Shown piece after piece: positions 23,101 to 34,000 of a DNA stretch of 64,000 nucleotides. The DNA comes from Nematostella vectensis (taxonomy: Eukaryota; Cnidaria; Anthozoa; Actiniaria; Edwardsiidae): positions 2,749,501-2,813,500 of the forward strand of contig NC_064043.1 in the NCBI RefSeq assembly GCF_932526225.1, written 5' to 3'. The notes under the pieces are model-generated. The model ran no database searches. It had not been told where the DNA came from and saw only the letters and a program-made list of their open reading frames with translations. Positions within the stretch are counted from its first letter, which is position 1, and every line of letters starts with the position of its first letter. Made by a program: the position numbers and the translations under genes.

Positions 23101-25094
23101 TCAGGTAGGCATATCTACTAAACTCAAACATTAATTTGTGATATAATGTTGAGATAAACTGAATTGCTTCTTTGTGGGAATTACATTGTAAAATTGGAAA
23201 GTAATTGTTTTAGTAGTGGTGTAGTATGTGTCATTCTTTTGAGTTTGTTACTGTATGGGAATTTTTTTGGTGCACTGTTTCAACTGTTTCCATTATTCTC
23301 AGGCAACAACTATGTGCTCAAGATGCGCTTCGTAGACCACATCTTTGATGATTTTGTCATTGACCAGATGACCCTGAAAGTGATCTTACCTGAAGGAAGC
23401 AAGTAAGTCATAATAAAATTCCCCTTATTGTGGACAGTTTTAGAAAGGAATCGTGAAGATCACTGAAAAGATATTACATTGGTTTCTTACAATAGTCTCT
23501 CATGGGAAGCTTAACTTTATGAAATAGTTGCAAGTATTCAAATTATTGACGTGAATCTCAGTATTGTCCTAGCTGTATAACTTTATATTCATGTAGACTT
23601 GTTTGTACTGTAATTACCTGTTACAGAGACATCAAGCTGAAGACCCCGTTCCCTATTAATGAAGGCAAGCGAGAGTTGCAGTTCACATATCTGGATACTG
23701 TAGGCCGCCCAGTGGTTGTTGCCCACAAGACGAACGTTATCGAGCAACACATCCAGGACTTTGCGGTAAATAATATATAGCTGACTAACTAATAAAAAGT
23801 CTTTCTGTTTTCAGGGAATAACTGTTAGCAGTTCTTCAGGTTTGATATAAATAATTAAAATTAATTAAATAATTGTGTAAAGTATTCCTAATTGCATATT
23901 CTGCAGTAGTTTACTTACGGAAATGTTGGTAAGACATTGTCGTAATTACACTGTCTTAAGGATGGCTGGTTCAAATGACAACTAATAATATTAATTGTGC
24001 TTGTCTATTCCTAGCTCCAATACACTTTCAACAAGGTGATGTTGCTCCAAGAGCCTCTCCTTATTGTTGGTGCTTTCTACCTTCTCTTCCTGTTGGTGAT
24101 CATCTATGTGCGCATGGATTTCTCCATCAGTAAGGTGAGGAAAACATGGCCTACTGTGATCCGCTCCCCTTGAGGTGGCCATGCCTGGTTTGCTTGACAC
24201 CTGATTTCATTAGCCTTCTTTGCCAGAGCTGACCTAAACGATTTTAGCCACTAGCCAGTAGCTAACCATGACTGGTGATTTATTAATTGATGTCTGTGTT
24301 GATATTTCTGCATTATTACCTGTTTTACTCAAGTGTGTTACTATGATTTTATCACTTTATTTGAGAACTTGACAGCAATTGGCATCTTTTTGTAGGATGA
24401 GGCAAGTGAGTCCAAGATGAGAGCTGCTGGCCTTGTAGAGGAAGTGCTTCGCCTCCTTGACCGCCGCTGCGGCCTCTACAATGTGTACATGGATGCTGTC
24501 TGCAAGTACAAGTCAAGCAAGGATGTCGCAGCATTCACCAATGCCAGGAAGAAGTTGGACACCGACTACCGTGCAATTGGAAACCAGGTCACCCAGCTGC
24601 AGAAACAGCTTGCCCATGAGCAGTCTGACGCCGTGGAGAAGGTATACAACAGCAGCTTGTATAGAATCATAATATGATTAAACAGGCTAGGGGTTTTTAG
24701 GAGAGGTGACTTGTTTTGAAATAAATACATTATATTTGGTACACATATGTAGCATTATTTTACTATTGGACCCATTTTTTTTTTTAATTTGAAGTTTTGA
24801 GTTTGAATTCTGTACATAATTTAACCCTAAAAGAGGAAACAAAAAGTGGGGGCTCTCACAGTATTTTTTATAGCGCCAGTGTATATGTGGGACCTAATAC
24901 TACTCTTATAGATTGGTGAGCTCCAGCGCAAGGAGCACGAACGTAAGCAGCTTCTTGACCAAGCCATTGTCATGGCGGAGAAGGTGGTGAATGGGCGACT
25001 GAACAAGCAGACGTATGTGGACAACGAGAACAGCAACAAGCAAAAGAGAGAGCGATTGAGTGGGGAGATTGAAGCCATTGCTGCTACTTTGTAA
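17181..25094 (+). CDS. RPN1: Ribophorin I, oligosaccharyltransferase complex subunit
   Basis: Ten coding exons, all phases consistent: 17181-17429, 17597-17661, 21882-22236, 22471-22566, 22849-23104, 23303-23402, 23627-23765, 24015-24134, 24396-24641 and 24912-25094, giving 602 residues (human about 607). The protein is a type I ER membrane subunit of the complex that transfers the glycan to asparagine on nascent chains. Visible features: an N-terminal signal peptide ([16 protein letters not shown]); family blocks such as [37 protein letters not shown] and [20 protein letters not shown]; one transmembrane segment at about residues 433-455 ([18 protein letters not shown]); and a charged cytosolic coiled-coil tail. 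Intron 2 (about 4.2 kb) contains an antisense LINE. A poly(A) signal lies at 25554. The intron after exon 3 carries a small tandem duplication. Identity is secure; boundaries rest on splice signals and phase. Confidence 0.95.
18150..21815 (-). mobile_element. CR1/jockey-type non-LTR retrotransposon (LINE), apparently full ORF, in RPN1 intron 2
   Basis: The element lies antisense to RPN1. It has one long ORF (18368-21766) and an AT-rich 3' UTR. It ends, on the minus strand, near 18150-18175 with AATAAAGTAGAAGTAGAAG, a short-repeat tail of the kind CR1-like LINEs carry instead of poly(A). Near the 5' end a 25-bp unit containing CTAAGCTGTATGTATATACA is tandemly duplicated (about 21767-21815). 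No exact target-site duplication could be fixed, so the outer limits are approximate. Confidence 0.85.
18368..21766 (-). CDS. LINE ORF: PHD-like finger, endonuclease and reverse transcriptase (1132 aa)
   Basis: An uninterrupted 1132-codon frame. Order of parts: a short leader with the GDISTNPGP motif common in CR1-like ORFs; a Cys/His-rich PHD-like finger at about residues 79-130 ([24 protein letters not shown]); an exonuclease-endonuclease-phosphatase domain at about 195-440 ([28 protein letters not shown]); and a reverse transcriptase at about 640-910 with [46 protein letters not shown] and the catalytic FADD box at about 865. A C-terminal stretch typical of this group ends with [10 protein letters not shown]. 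All core motifs are present without a stop or frameshift, so recent activity is plausible. A separate ORF1 was not seen. Confidence 0.93.
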   Translation of the reverse strand: MSLEVSKPIQDTYPWTGYNISSTLARISLNQASYYHGMNTGRIAILKWSPVKPGFNLLGILILCGDISTNPGPKYQYPCGVCSKAVRSNQRAIQCDFCDIWYHVKCMQMSTEIYDSLANSSCTWECTDCGLPNFSNSIFKSSKSLHVDNYYSLLNPNPSENTSIGSDINHPKCSLTPQRRINRANDHPQKSNKSHYLRKLKVLNLNCNSIRSQHKSGLFKALVDQEKPHIILGTESKLDESIKDSEVFPRDYAIFRKDRQDINPGGGVFIAVYNTIIATRQTQLDCQAEAIWIKIEIANQKPLYLASLYRPPGNDEKPLEAFKQPLNRLQSNGSFPRIIIAGDMNVPDIEWSNASVKDNPQYGVAVNKTMIDLVDDHSLSQLVTFPTRQESVLDLVLTSHPDLVHSLSSVQGISDHSAVSFALNLSVKVNKKKPRIVYKFAKANFTDIRKDATILSNDFFERHPENINVESNWQFFKSGLMNILSRSVPTKKCGSWNNSPWMTRDLKTSLRKKKRLYNNYKKSGKACDKEKYRKFQKLFKIKMKKAQDAYIADTLNSDLKEKPKKFWSYIKSKRQDQVGVPPLKEHGIVKTDSMSKAEILSNQFQQVFTQEDVASIPSKGHGEIPMMGSISFNRDGVEKLLKTLNSKKASGPDKIPTTLLKETASEIADVVTFLFNQSYSSGQLPEDWTKAQVVPIFKKGVKHDPCNYRPVSLTTVLCKLMEHVIYKNIMEHLENNNILFANQHRFRKNHSCETQLLLTVEDLARNTDNGGQIDMLILDFSKAFDKVAHGRLISKLLYYGIQGRTLAWIKSWLTNRTQRVVVDGVSSKPVDVTSGVPQGTVLGPLMFLLFINDMQENLECTLRLFADDALLYHQITHDDDTLVLQRDLDRVGLWAERWQMVFNPTKCYKMSVYRNKSPVLKDYTLYNQKLSGVKQHPYLGVLLSDDLRWNFQVNKIVNKANSTLGFIKRNLYSCSEDTKRVAYVTLVRSHLEYAAAVWDPYRQDQVDKIEAVQRRAVRFIKRDYDWNSSVTIMRQSLSLDLLSERRKAHRVKMFYLSVNNGIALPIPNYYQRSMRHTRSYSSNTFIKPKARHDYYLYSFFPRTIKDWNNLSIELREENSYSSFCNNVNKFIA
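22290..22390 (+). repeat. Small tandem duplication in RPN1 intron 3
   Basis: A unit containing ATTCTTTATGTCTTGCCTTG followed by TCAATGATCAC occurs twice in tandem, with a partial third copy starting ATTCTTTACG. Confidence 0.85.
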
Positions 25095-25553
25095 GGCGCC
25101 AGACGAAAATATGGACACTTAGGAATTTAAGCCATCTCACAAGTACCCATAAACAGCAAAAAGTGAATGATGATGTATAGATAGATACATATGTAGGTTC
25201 ATAAAGCATCATACAAAGAATCAGTAAATTATTATATACACTTTTTAGATCAATAACAAAGCATACCATTTTTACTTAGGTAGTTTACCAAGTTGATCTG
25301 TCTGCTGTTTCTTTCATGTTGTGATGTCTGCCATTTTTGTATTAGTCTCAAAAAAGAATAATATATGCACACAAATATCAACTATCAACATGTTGTGTTC
25401 AAGTTTGTGCATGCTGTAGAAGGAAACTTGTTATTTCTCAGTGTCCTGTTTTCTAGCAGTATTGATGTCAATGAATTCTTGTTATTAGGCCATTATTTGC
25501 ATTTTTAAAAGAGCCATCTCTAAAACGAAGTGTATTGAATTGTGTACTTCACT

Positions 25554-25559
25554 AATAAA
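25554..25559 (+). terminator. Poly(A) signal for RPN1
   Basis: AATAAA, 460 bp after the RPN1 stop codon and followed by a T/G-rich stretch, the usual arrangement for 3' end cleavage. Confidence 0.6.
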
Positions 25560-26307
25560 ATTGTTACTATTGTGTAAATCTGGTCTGATTTGAGACAGCT
25601 AATGTTGTGTATGTGTGAAGGGATGGGTAACTCATAATTATGAGGAATATAACTGTGTTATATTCCTCAGGGTATCAAATTTGGCCTTAGGATGTAGAGA
25701 GGGGTGGTGAAGCCTAAAATATTTTGACACATTCAATGCGTGTTTTGGCATGGCATTTTGGTTGATCGGCAATATACTTTGTATAGCGGCTTACACATGA
25801 AACAAATCTTTGTTTAACAAGGGGATTTCTTTCTTGACTAAGCAACTACATGTAGGCTTATCAACAACCTATTACACGTGGCTGCAAACAAGGCCAATGC
25901 TCAATGATTCAGAACTTTCTCACTGGGCTGTGCAAAGCATGCGGAAGAGGCCTTACGGAAACGTCCCTTACCTGTAAAAAATGCTGGCTCTTTGGGAATG
26001 CAAACAAAATTACAGTTGGCTGACAATAAAAAAACAATGCTCAACAACTATGTACGCGTACCTGTGTACGCTAAACAGAGTTCGCAGAAATTAATTGAAT
26101 AGCAAAAAAGAAAGGGAAAATCCAACCTCTCAAAGAAGAATCGTCACTAGGTCGTTATAAAGCTTGGTACCCCTGTGCTTGTTTTAACCGAGCACTCACT
26201 CCAGTCTTTAGGCGCCATCTTTGATAAAGAAAATAGTGGAGGCTGTGACTCATAAAAAGGAAATTACCTTCACAATAGCATGAAGCTCTAGAGATGACAG
26301 CTAGGCG
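25560..26307. other. Intergenic region and FANCF-like promoter
   Basis: No gene is seen. GGCGCCATCTTTG at 26211-26223 is an inverted YY1-like site 85-97 bp before the FANCF-like ATG and is the best promoter candidate. A similar YY1-like site occurs upstream of RPN1. Confidence 0.4.
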
Positions 26308-29300
26308 ATGGAGGAGGTAATAAAGAACACGCATGCGTATGTTGACGTCCTTGTCATGGCGAGGGGAGACGCCGTCATCACTTGGGAGAAAGAAACTTTC
26401 GAAAGAGCGTTCAAGTGGGCCAGATACTTTGAAGGGGTCAGCGACTCGTTAGGGCGTAATTGTTAATTACATTGTAAATAACGTTTTCTAGTTGTATTTG
26501 TGGTGGGTGAATAGGGATGTCTATGGTTTTTTTTTTTTTTTTTTTTTTTTGGGGGGGGGGGGTTGAGATATATTTATTTCTGGGGGGGAGGGGTGTGTAT
26601 AACCTTGCAGGCGTTTGCTTAGAAAGCTCTCGCAAACAAATCCACTTATAGATCTCACGAGGGTGTTAGATAAATTACACTGCACAATTAATTATTGTTT
26701 TAAATAAGTTAATAGAAAATAGGCAAAATGACGATTTTCTATAGAATAATTTTTTGGAAGCAATAAAAATCGCTAAAAAGCGGGAAATTTGGTGCTTGAC
26801 GTGGGAAAGCGGGAGAAGGGGTCCAAAATCTTGAGACTCACCCCTAATGCGGGAGAGTTGACAGGTGTGGGGGGAGGTTGGAGACTCTAAGAAGTATGAG
26901 GTCTCAAGGGTGGTCTGATGTTAGCTTATGTTTTGTCTCATTTTCAGGTTTATACCAAGCTTAAATCCAAGCCTGCTTTAGCAGAAAAGTTAAACAAATA
27001 TCTCAATAATTTTAACAAAACAGAATCAGTCTTTCTTGGAAATCTGAAGCTAACATTCAAAAGTCTTCAAATATCTGGAAAAATATTAAAACAGTTTTTA
27101 CTTCAAAATCCTCATATTAGTAGTGAACAGTTCCCATTAGTAATCATGTTGTATAGCGTGATTATTGGAGGAGCAAATGAGCAGGACACAACAGTTCTTA
27201 CGGAGGATTTAGTGAGGATATGCCAACTTAAAGGTTGTACAAGTGTGCTGACTGACATGCGCTGCAAGCTTTCTGATGATCTTCTGGTAATGACAAAGAG
27301 GAATGATGAGCAGTCTGATGGCCATTCATCTGATAATGAATACCGATATAACACTGCAAGGGGATTACAGTGGGCAGACATTGGATGCTTGACTGTTGAT
27401 GATGTTGGAATCATGTCTCTTGCTGAGATGCTGTTTAACTATGTATATCACAACTTGACATGTTCAGGTAATAATAACTTCTAGAAAACCTATATTTTTC
27501 CTGCCTTCAAGCATGTCACCAGACCTTGAGACCAACAGAAGCTGGTGTACTTGCAAATTTATTATCATGTATTTATTATAATAACCAAAATATTTATTTC
27601 TGGTAAGCAATGCGCAATGTGACCTTTATTTAGCCAAATAAGAATGCTAATTTTGTTATGCCCCAATCTCTCTATTTTTATCAAGTGCTAGAATAGTTTT
27701 TTGTATAAGATTTCTGGGGGCACTGTTCTGGGGTGATTTTCAGAGCCTGTTTTGAAGGCTCATATTGTTAGAATGGGCTTTTACTTCATAATATATGTCA
27801 ATATTAAGGTTTGTTCTATTGTGACTGAGAGGGCTTCTTGCCGATGGTCGGCATACTTAATGGCTATTCTCCTTTTAGCTGTTTGCAGTTCCCTTTCACA
27901 TTCTGCTGTTATGTCTTCCCATCCCAGAATCTATTGGGTTCTTTTAATGCTCCCCTTTTTTTATTGGTAAATATTTAACAGGAAAAGATGTGAAGTCCCT
28001 ACAAAAGAAGCTACTCCATTTTGCCAGCCAGGCTAATGGGCTACAGGTTATCGCTTCATGTCTAGCTTTTATTCCAGCTGGCATACAACAACTCTCCCAA
28101 GCTGGACCAGTGCATAAGTTTCTGCTCAACTTCCTTGAAGGTCAGACAATGCTGATTATAAAAAAAACATATTTACCCATCTCCTAGTGGAGGAAATGGG
28201 GGAGGTAAAGCATGACTCTATTTATTGTTTATATGTTATATGGCTGACACTATGAGTTTGTTTTGTTATAGGTTATCTCTGTAACACTAGTGTGGCTGCA
28301 AACTTTTGGCAGCTTCCCCTGAGGATATTATCACGTGTCTCATTTAAATATGATAGCATCTTGAATATGCATCTCAATCATCTGCTTGGGTGGGGCCAGC
28401 ATATGATACCTGTCATCAGTCTACAGCAATGTGGCAACACAAGAACAAAGTCTTGTCAAGTTTATCAGTGGAGGTAATATGTAGCCTGTAGCCTATTATC
28501 CCTTACAGGTCTGTTGATATGATTAGTAACATTTCCAAGACAGACCAAAACAGACCTAGTCTTGATAATACTCAAAGAGAAAAAAAAAAAAAAGAGAAAG
28601 AGGGGATTTGATATACCTGAATATACCCTTGTGACCTTAGAAAGAAACCTGCCTAAAAAGGTCTAAAAAAATAAAAAAAAAAAGATCTAAGGGAAAAGGC
28701 AGCCAATATAAAATATGTTTGATATGTATAAGGCTATGCCTATGCTACTTTTTTTGTGTGATATACGCCTTTACACTTGGCGCACATTGTGAGGAAAATT
28801 TTAAATGTGGACTTTGCTCACAAGACCAGAAACTCGCAGTCTGTGAAAGATGAATGAATGAACTCATGTCTCACAAGCAACAAAGGCAAAATGCGTTCTG
28901 GCCTCATGAGGCAGTTATTAGGAAAGTACATGCACCATGCTTTATATCATGCTTAAAGTGCATGCACCATGCTTTATATCATGCTTAAAGTGCATGCACC
29001 ATGCTTTATATCATGCTTAAAGTGCATGCACCTCGCTTTATATCATGCTTAAAGTGCATGCACCACACTTTATATCATGCTTAAAGTGCATGCACCATGC
29101 TTTATATCATGCTTAAAGTGCATGCACCACGCTTTATATCATGCTTAAAGTGCATGCACCACGCTTTATATCATGCTTAAAGTGCATGCACCATGCTTTA
29201 TATCATGCTTAAAGTGCATGCACCACGCTTTATATCATGCTTAAAGTGCATGCACCACGCTTTATATCATGCTTAAAGTGCATGCACCACGCTTTATATC

Positions 29301-29982
29301 ATGCTTAAAGTGCATGCACCACGCTTTATATCATGCTTAAAGTGCATGCACTACGCTTTATATCATGCTTAAAGTGCATGCACCACGCTTTATATCATGC
29401 TTAAAGTGCATGCACCACGCTTTATATCATGCTTAAAATGTGTTGGCAGGGGAGTAGCCTCCCTCGCAGGCGTCTTTAGGCAGGCGTTGCTCGCAAAACA
29501 CCTGCGAGGGAGGCAAGCAGGGGAGGGGCTTGTGCAGGGTACCATTCCTAGACATTCATATGGTATTTGCTCGATTTTAAGTTTTTTAAAGTATTATGTC
29601 GAATCAATCATGTACATTTAATTATATTATTGTGTGAGGGCGTGACATCCAGTTGAGTGTGGAAAGAGATTCCAGACTGACGCTGAAAATGATTGCACAG
29701 GGTACTGGGTAGCCTGTGTCTAGCTGGCTGAATATTTGCTTGGTTTGTTTCAGGTACAAAACCTCTAATGAAATGACACAAGGAGGGTTGGACAATTTGG
29801 AGAGAGCAAAAACATTTGAGGCATTAGTTGAACATTTCAGGGCACTAACAGATGGGCCAGATTACGTCAAGAGACGCTGTCGCAATGCCATTCAAGATGT
29901 GCAGAGGGAAGCTCTTTTATCTTGTGGCTCTAACAAGCTTGGTGCTAGCATATGGGCTGACTTAGAGAAAGCTCTTCTTTGA
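26308..29982 (+). CDS. FANCF: FANCF-like protein, Fanconi anaemia core complex subunit
   Basis: Five exons: 26308-26436 (or to 26455), 26948-27467 (or from 26925), 27982-28140, 28272-28473 and 29754-29982. With the first choices the total is 1239 bp, 412 residues (human 374). The N-terminal exon reads ITWEKETFERAFKWARYFEG, matching the FANCF segment around STWDP...LQWARYL. The C-terminal part matches the helical-repeat region: a block ending NHLLGWGQHM and the last block FEALVEHFRALTDG ... SIWADLEKALL, which corresponds to human WEELHNRFQ ... SIWTDLLLAL. FANCF is the adaptor that holds other core subunits together in the complex that ubiquitinates FANCD2/FANCI. Human FANCF is a single-exon gene, so four introns here are notable. 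The exon 1 donor (GGG|GTCAGC) is weak; the alternative pair (GGGC|GTAATT to 26925) also keeps the frame. The similarity is from memory and remote in the middle. Confidence 0.8.
26528..26600 (+). repeat. Homopolymer tracts in FANCF-like intron 1
   Basis: A run of about 24 T is followed directly by 12 G, with a further G-rich stretch (GGGGGGGAGGGG) near 26582. These are low-complexity tracts only. Confidence 0.9.
28923..29437 (+). repeat. 32-bp minisatellite in FANCF-like intron 4, about 16 copies
   Basis: The unit is GTGCATGCACCACGCTTTAT followed by ATCATGCTTAAA. Units are nearly identical, differing mainly at CACCATGC versus CACCACGC. Each unit carries the palindrome TGCATGCA. The array lies wholly within the last intron. 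Confidence 0.95.
29455..29516. repeat. Short foldback sequence in FANCF-like intron 4
   Basis: TAGCCTCCCTCGCAGGCGT is followed after a short loop by its imperfect inverse, ACACCTGCGAGGGAGGCA. It looks like the paired termini of a deleted DNA transposon lying directly beside the 32-bp array. Confidence 0.6.
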
Positions 29983-31071
29983 TGAGTGGGAATAACAATA
30001 AGAAAAGGAGAAACTTTTACTCTAAATGGATCAATATAGTGGAGAAACATAAAAAAATGTTGCAATATCTGTGAAAAAGTGGGGGTTTGAGCCCCTAACA
30101 ATCAGAACTCTCTCTAGAATATGTCAAAATAGAAATAAACAGTCATGTACCGTAATTGCCCAAATAAGTACTGGGGTGCTTATTTGGCAGGCTAGCACAA
30201 ACTTTGAGAGTTGGTAGGTATATACCATAAAATTAATAAAATTACGATAATAAGCCCCAGGGCTTATACTTTTCAAAGGCCCTTTTTGGGGGGGCTTATA
30301 TTTGGGGGGGGGGTGCTTATATTCGCGGGGGCTTATTATTTGATGAATTTTTGCATCTGTCTGAAACATTGACCATATATAACTGTGTTCATGGCCCAGT
30401 TTTTTGGTAAAAATATTATTCAAACACAACAGACTTTGATCGTTGATCAAACATCGGCTACGAAAAGGACAATAAGAAAAGACTTTATTAAAGGTTGTAA
30501 CTAGAACAACTTGAGAACAAATAATGTTGAAATAAAACAGTAATTACTTGTTCAAAGGATGTAAATTGCTTTTATACAGCCCTCCAAGTATAACTTTTAT
30601 ACAAGATGAAAAGCAAGTGTAAAAAAGAAGGGGAATAAGGCGAATGTATTAGAAAACTCAAGATCAAGTGTGGGATAATGTCCAAAATATGAAAGTCTCT
30701 TGTGGAGTATGGGAAGGGCTGGAAAATCTCCCTTCACTTATAACTATACTGACCAAAATTAGAATATGCATAAATTATGCATAATTAGGAAAACATGAAT
30801 CAATGAATTTTTTACTGATTTACATATTAAGGATAACATAAACGATTATTAGTGTAATATCAATACTAATTAATTATTCGTCACGTGACCTTCGATAATC
30901 CGGGACTTAACATCGCGCATGCGCACCACCTCTGAGCGCGCATGCGTAGTTCGTATAGACCTGGCGCGAAAAACCTCCGACGAATTGATCATCGAAATGT
31001 CTTCTACAAAGGGATAAAAACATCCTTCGAAAAGTATCCAGGTCGCAGGGGTTCCTAATCCGAGGCGCAAA
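29983..31071 (+). promoter_or_regulatory. FANCF-like 3' flank and ATRX promoter
   Basis: Around 30140-30330 there are G-rich, GCTTAT-repeating sequences without a gene. The ATRX promoter candidate is 30881-30947: TCACGTGAC (30881-30889), an NRF1-type palindrome GCGCATGCGC (30915-30924) and a second GCGCATGCGT (30938-30947), all 120-190 bp before the ATRX ATG. NRF1 pairs are common in TATA-less housekeeping promoters. Confidence 0.5.
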
Positions 31072-34000
31072 ATGAGCGAACCAGTTCCTGGTAAACCGAA
31101 AGGGTAAGTTTTCTGCTAGTGTCGTGACGCCATTGCGCATCTGACTGAAGGTTATGTTCGGCGTGATGGTTTGACTCGTTGTGTGACTCGTCCACTTTCT
31201 TTTGGTCGCAAAGTAGGAAGAAACTCGACTCAATCATCTCCAAGCTGCGACTGAAGCCTGCAGAAGCCTGTGACTCCGAGGAAGAAAGCGGCCCTGTGGT
31301 AAGCGCTAGTTTCAGCAGTCCTCGCTAGCCATGTGATTAAGTGTTGTCATGTCAAAGTCTACTCTATTGTGAAAAGAGCGGCAAATTCGGTCTGTGTTTT
31401 TTAATCGATCGATCTTCCCTAAAGTACTGCTGTTGTCTCAAATGGTTGTTTGCTTCTTGGTAAATACTGTATAAATACATTAGACGTTATCCTTAAGACC
31501 TCTAAATGGTTAACTTGCTGATCGAAGCGAGATATATTATGAAATGTGAAATTTAGTTCCGGTCAGATTCGGGTAGAATGTTTCGTTCGGGTGGTCGCTA
31601 CTGCGAATATGGAGTGATGAGCCCGAAAATGCGAAAATTGAAATTTTCAACCCTCGAACATACAGTGAAACTATGGAGAACACTGGAATATAAAGTTATT
31701 GCTTAAAATCGATTTGAAAAGAGGCATATTCACTCATATGTACAAGTACCGGAGCTTTCGTATGTATTTTCGTATGAACCATTAGATTAGAGCGAGCCTT
31801 CGAACCATTTGGCAAATGTAATTTTATCCCTCCATTATCGCTAAAATAGAAAAATAACCATTTTCGCTCTATAGGAATATCAAAAGTCTTATTTGATTAA
31901 TTCTCTTCTCCTGTCTATTATCATGTATCATATCTTTGGGTATCCTGTGGTTGGTCTATTAATTCTTCATTATTCTTTAAATTTTCTTCTATTTAACTAT
32001 TAGACTCTTAGTTCGAGTTTTCTATGAGTCAATAGATAGTCAACGAGTTGCGTAGCCAAAATCAAAACAGGGCATGCTCTTTTAAAATGGTGTGTTTCTA
32101 GTGCGTGGGCGAGCGCATGCAACCTGTGTTTGCAGCGTGTGCAGATAAAAAAAAAATTGAAAACTTTAGATTCAAAACCCGGTAGTCTTCTTTACTTTAA
32201 GTGTCCTTTTGTAAGGATTTGAATCAAGGTTTTTCGTCTCTTTCGCTTCAAGTCGCTTTTTTGCCAGCTTTTTCGCTACTCACTATTTTTGCCTCAATAG
32301 ATAGTGAGTACAGGAGCCAATCAAATTGTGAGACTCGTGATAGTATGTGAGTGGATTTATACTAATACATTATATGGGGTTCGTATGGATAGCTAAAGAC
32401 GCATTCTTGCGCAAGTTAATAAAATCTGCAAATTGGGGTTTTTGATCAACACATGAAAAAAAGGCTGTGGTGTCAGTAGTAGACCCAGGTCAAGTCATTT
32501 GTGACAGAGATTGAGATGTCAATCAAATACACAAGAAAATATATGCACAGGCTATACTGCTCCAATTTTCGTGTCTTGTTAGTTATTGCTGAATATCATT
32601 GTTTAGGTACTAGTTTGCCCATCATCTTTATATCTTAACCTGGTAATCAAATGATTATTTAAAAGAGGAGCGTCACGCCTTCTCTAGCCCTCTGAAACGG
32701 ATAGCCCGGATTGATCTCTGAGAAGGGGGAAAAGTGCCGTTGATAAATCTTCAAAATTCTTTCTGTTTTACTGCCCATCCGAAAGCTAAATCCAAGTTTC
32801 TGTTACAAACAATGTTTTTTCTTATTAGTTAGCGTTTTATTTTCAAGGATAATCTTTTTCTGATTCAAAAATCAGTAGATGAAATTTTGAGTCGTTTGTG
32901 AGGTTTAGCAAGCGAGCAGAGGTCCAGCGATCACTTTTTGAAGTCAAATCAGGCACAAATTTGGATCGAAGCAAGTACTCAGTATCTTTATTAGGAGGGA
33001 TATAAAATATTCAATGCCGACAAGAATAATATCATTGGTAAGACTTTTTAGTGCAAGGTTTATTTATTGCATACTGTAGGTAAACACAACTTGAGGTTTG
33101 TTATTCTTTTCAGAGTTTTGCTTTTTCTTTCTCTTTCTTATCTCCTTTTTATCTAGAATTTTAAAAATTCTAGATAAAATGGCTACATTAAAAATGGCTA
33201 CATTCCCTCGAGTGTGTGCTGTTTAAAAAACCTACAAATAACAATATTTTAATTTTTTTGCATATAATTCCCTGCTTCACATAGTTTTTGTTTCTTGTGT
33301 TTAGTCAAAACAGGAAATTATACCTTTTGTATAGCCAAAAATTTGCAACAATTTTGAAAGCTTTGTAGTAAACTCAAAGTTCAATCAAATTAAATTATCT
33401 TTCAAAATTTAAAAGCTTATCTATCCTTTCTTTTGGCTAGATTGCTATAAGTGATAGGTTATAATAACCTTAATCTGTATTCGCATCAAAACTATGGAAC
33501 AGTTTAAGTCTAGATGCCAGAAAAGTGGACTCTTAGATGTTTTAAAATTAATTTATGGAACAAAGCTCTACATGATCAAAATATTTTGCAACATTTTAAC
33601 TTTTAATTTTTATAGTGTTTGATTTATGTTTATTTAGTTTTATATAGCTTAATTATATATATATTATATTGTTTTTAGCTTTTTAACTTATTTTATACTG
33701 AAGAAGGCCGAAGGGCCGAAACGTTTAGTAAATTTTTAATAATGTCTAAAAGCTGGGAATCGTATCATCTTTCTTCACACTACTATATTTATATTTTCGC
33801 TACTGAGCCCTGGTATCTTGGATCCTTTTAGATAGACTGGCTGTTGGCTGACGGGAATTTTCACTCAAGTTTATATATATATATATACTTCTCTGCCATT
33901 TTTATCATATATTTTTAGTAAGTGTAATTGTAAATTTTTAGTATGTAATATTATAGGTGAGGGCCACAAGGTTATTAGCCAATTGGCTATTAAGTGCTTC

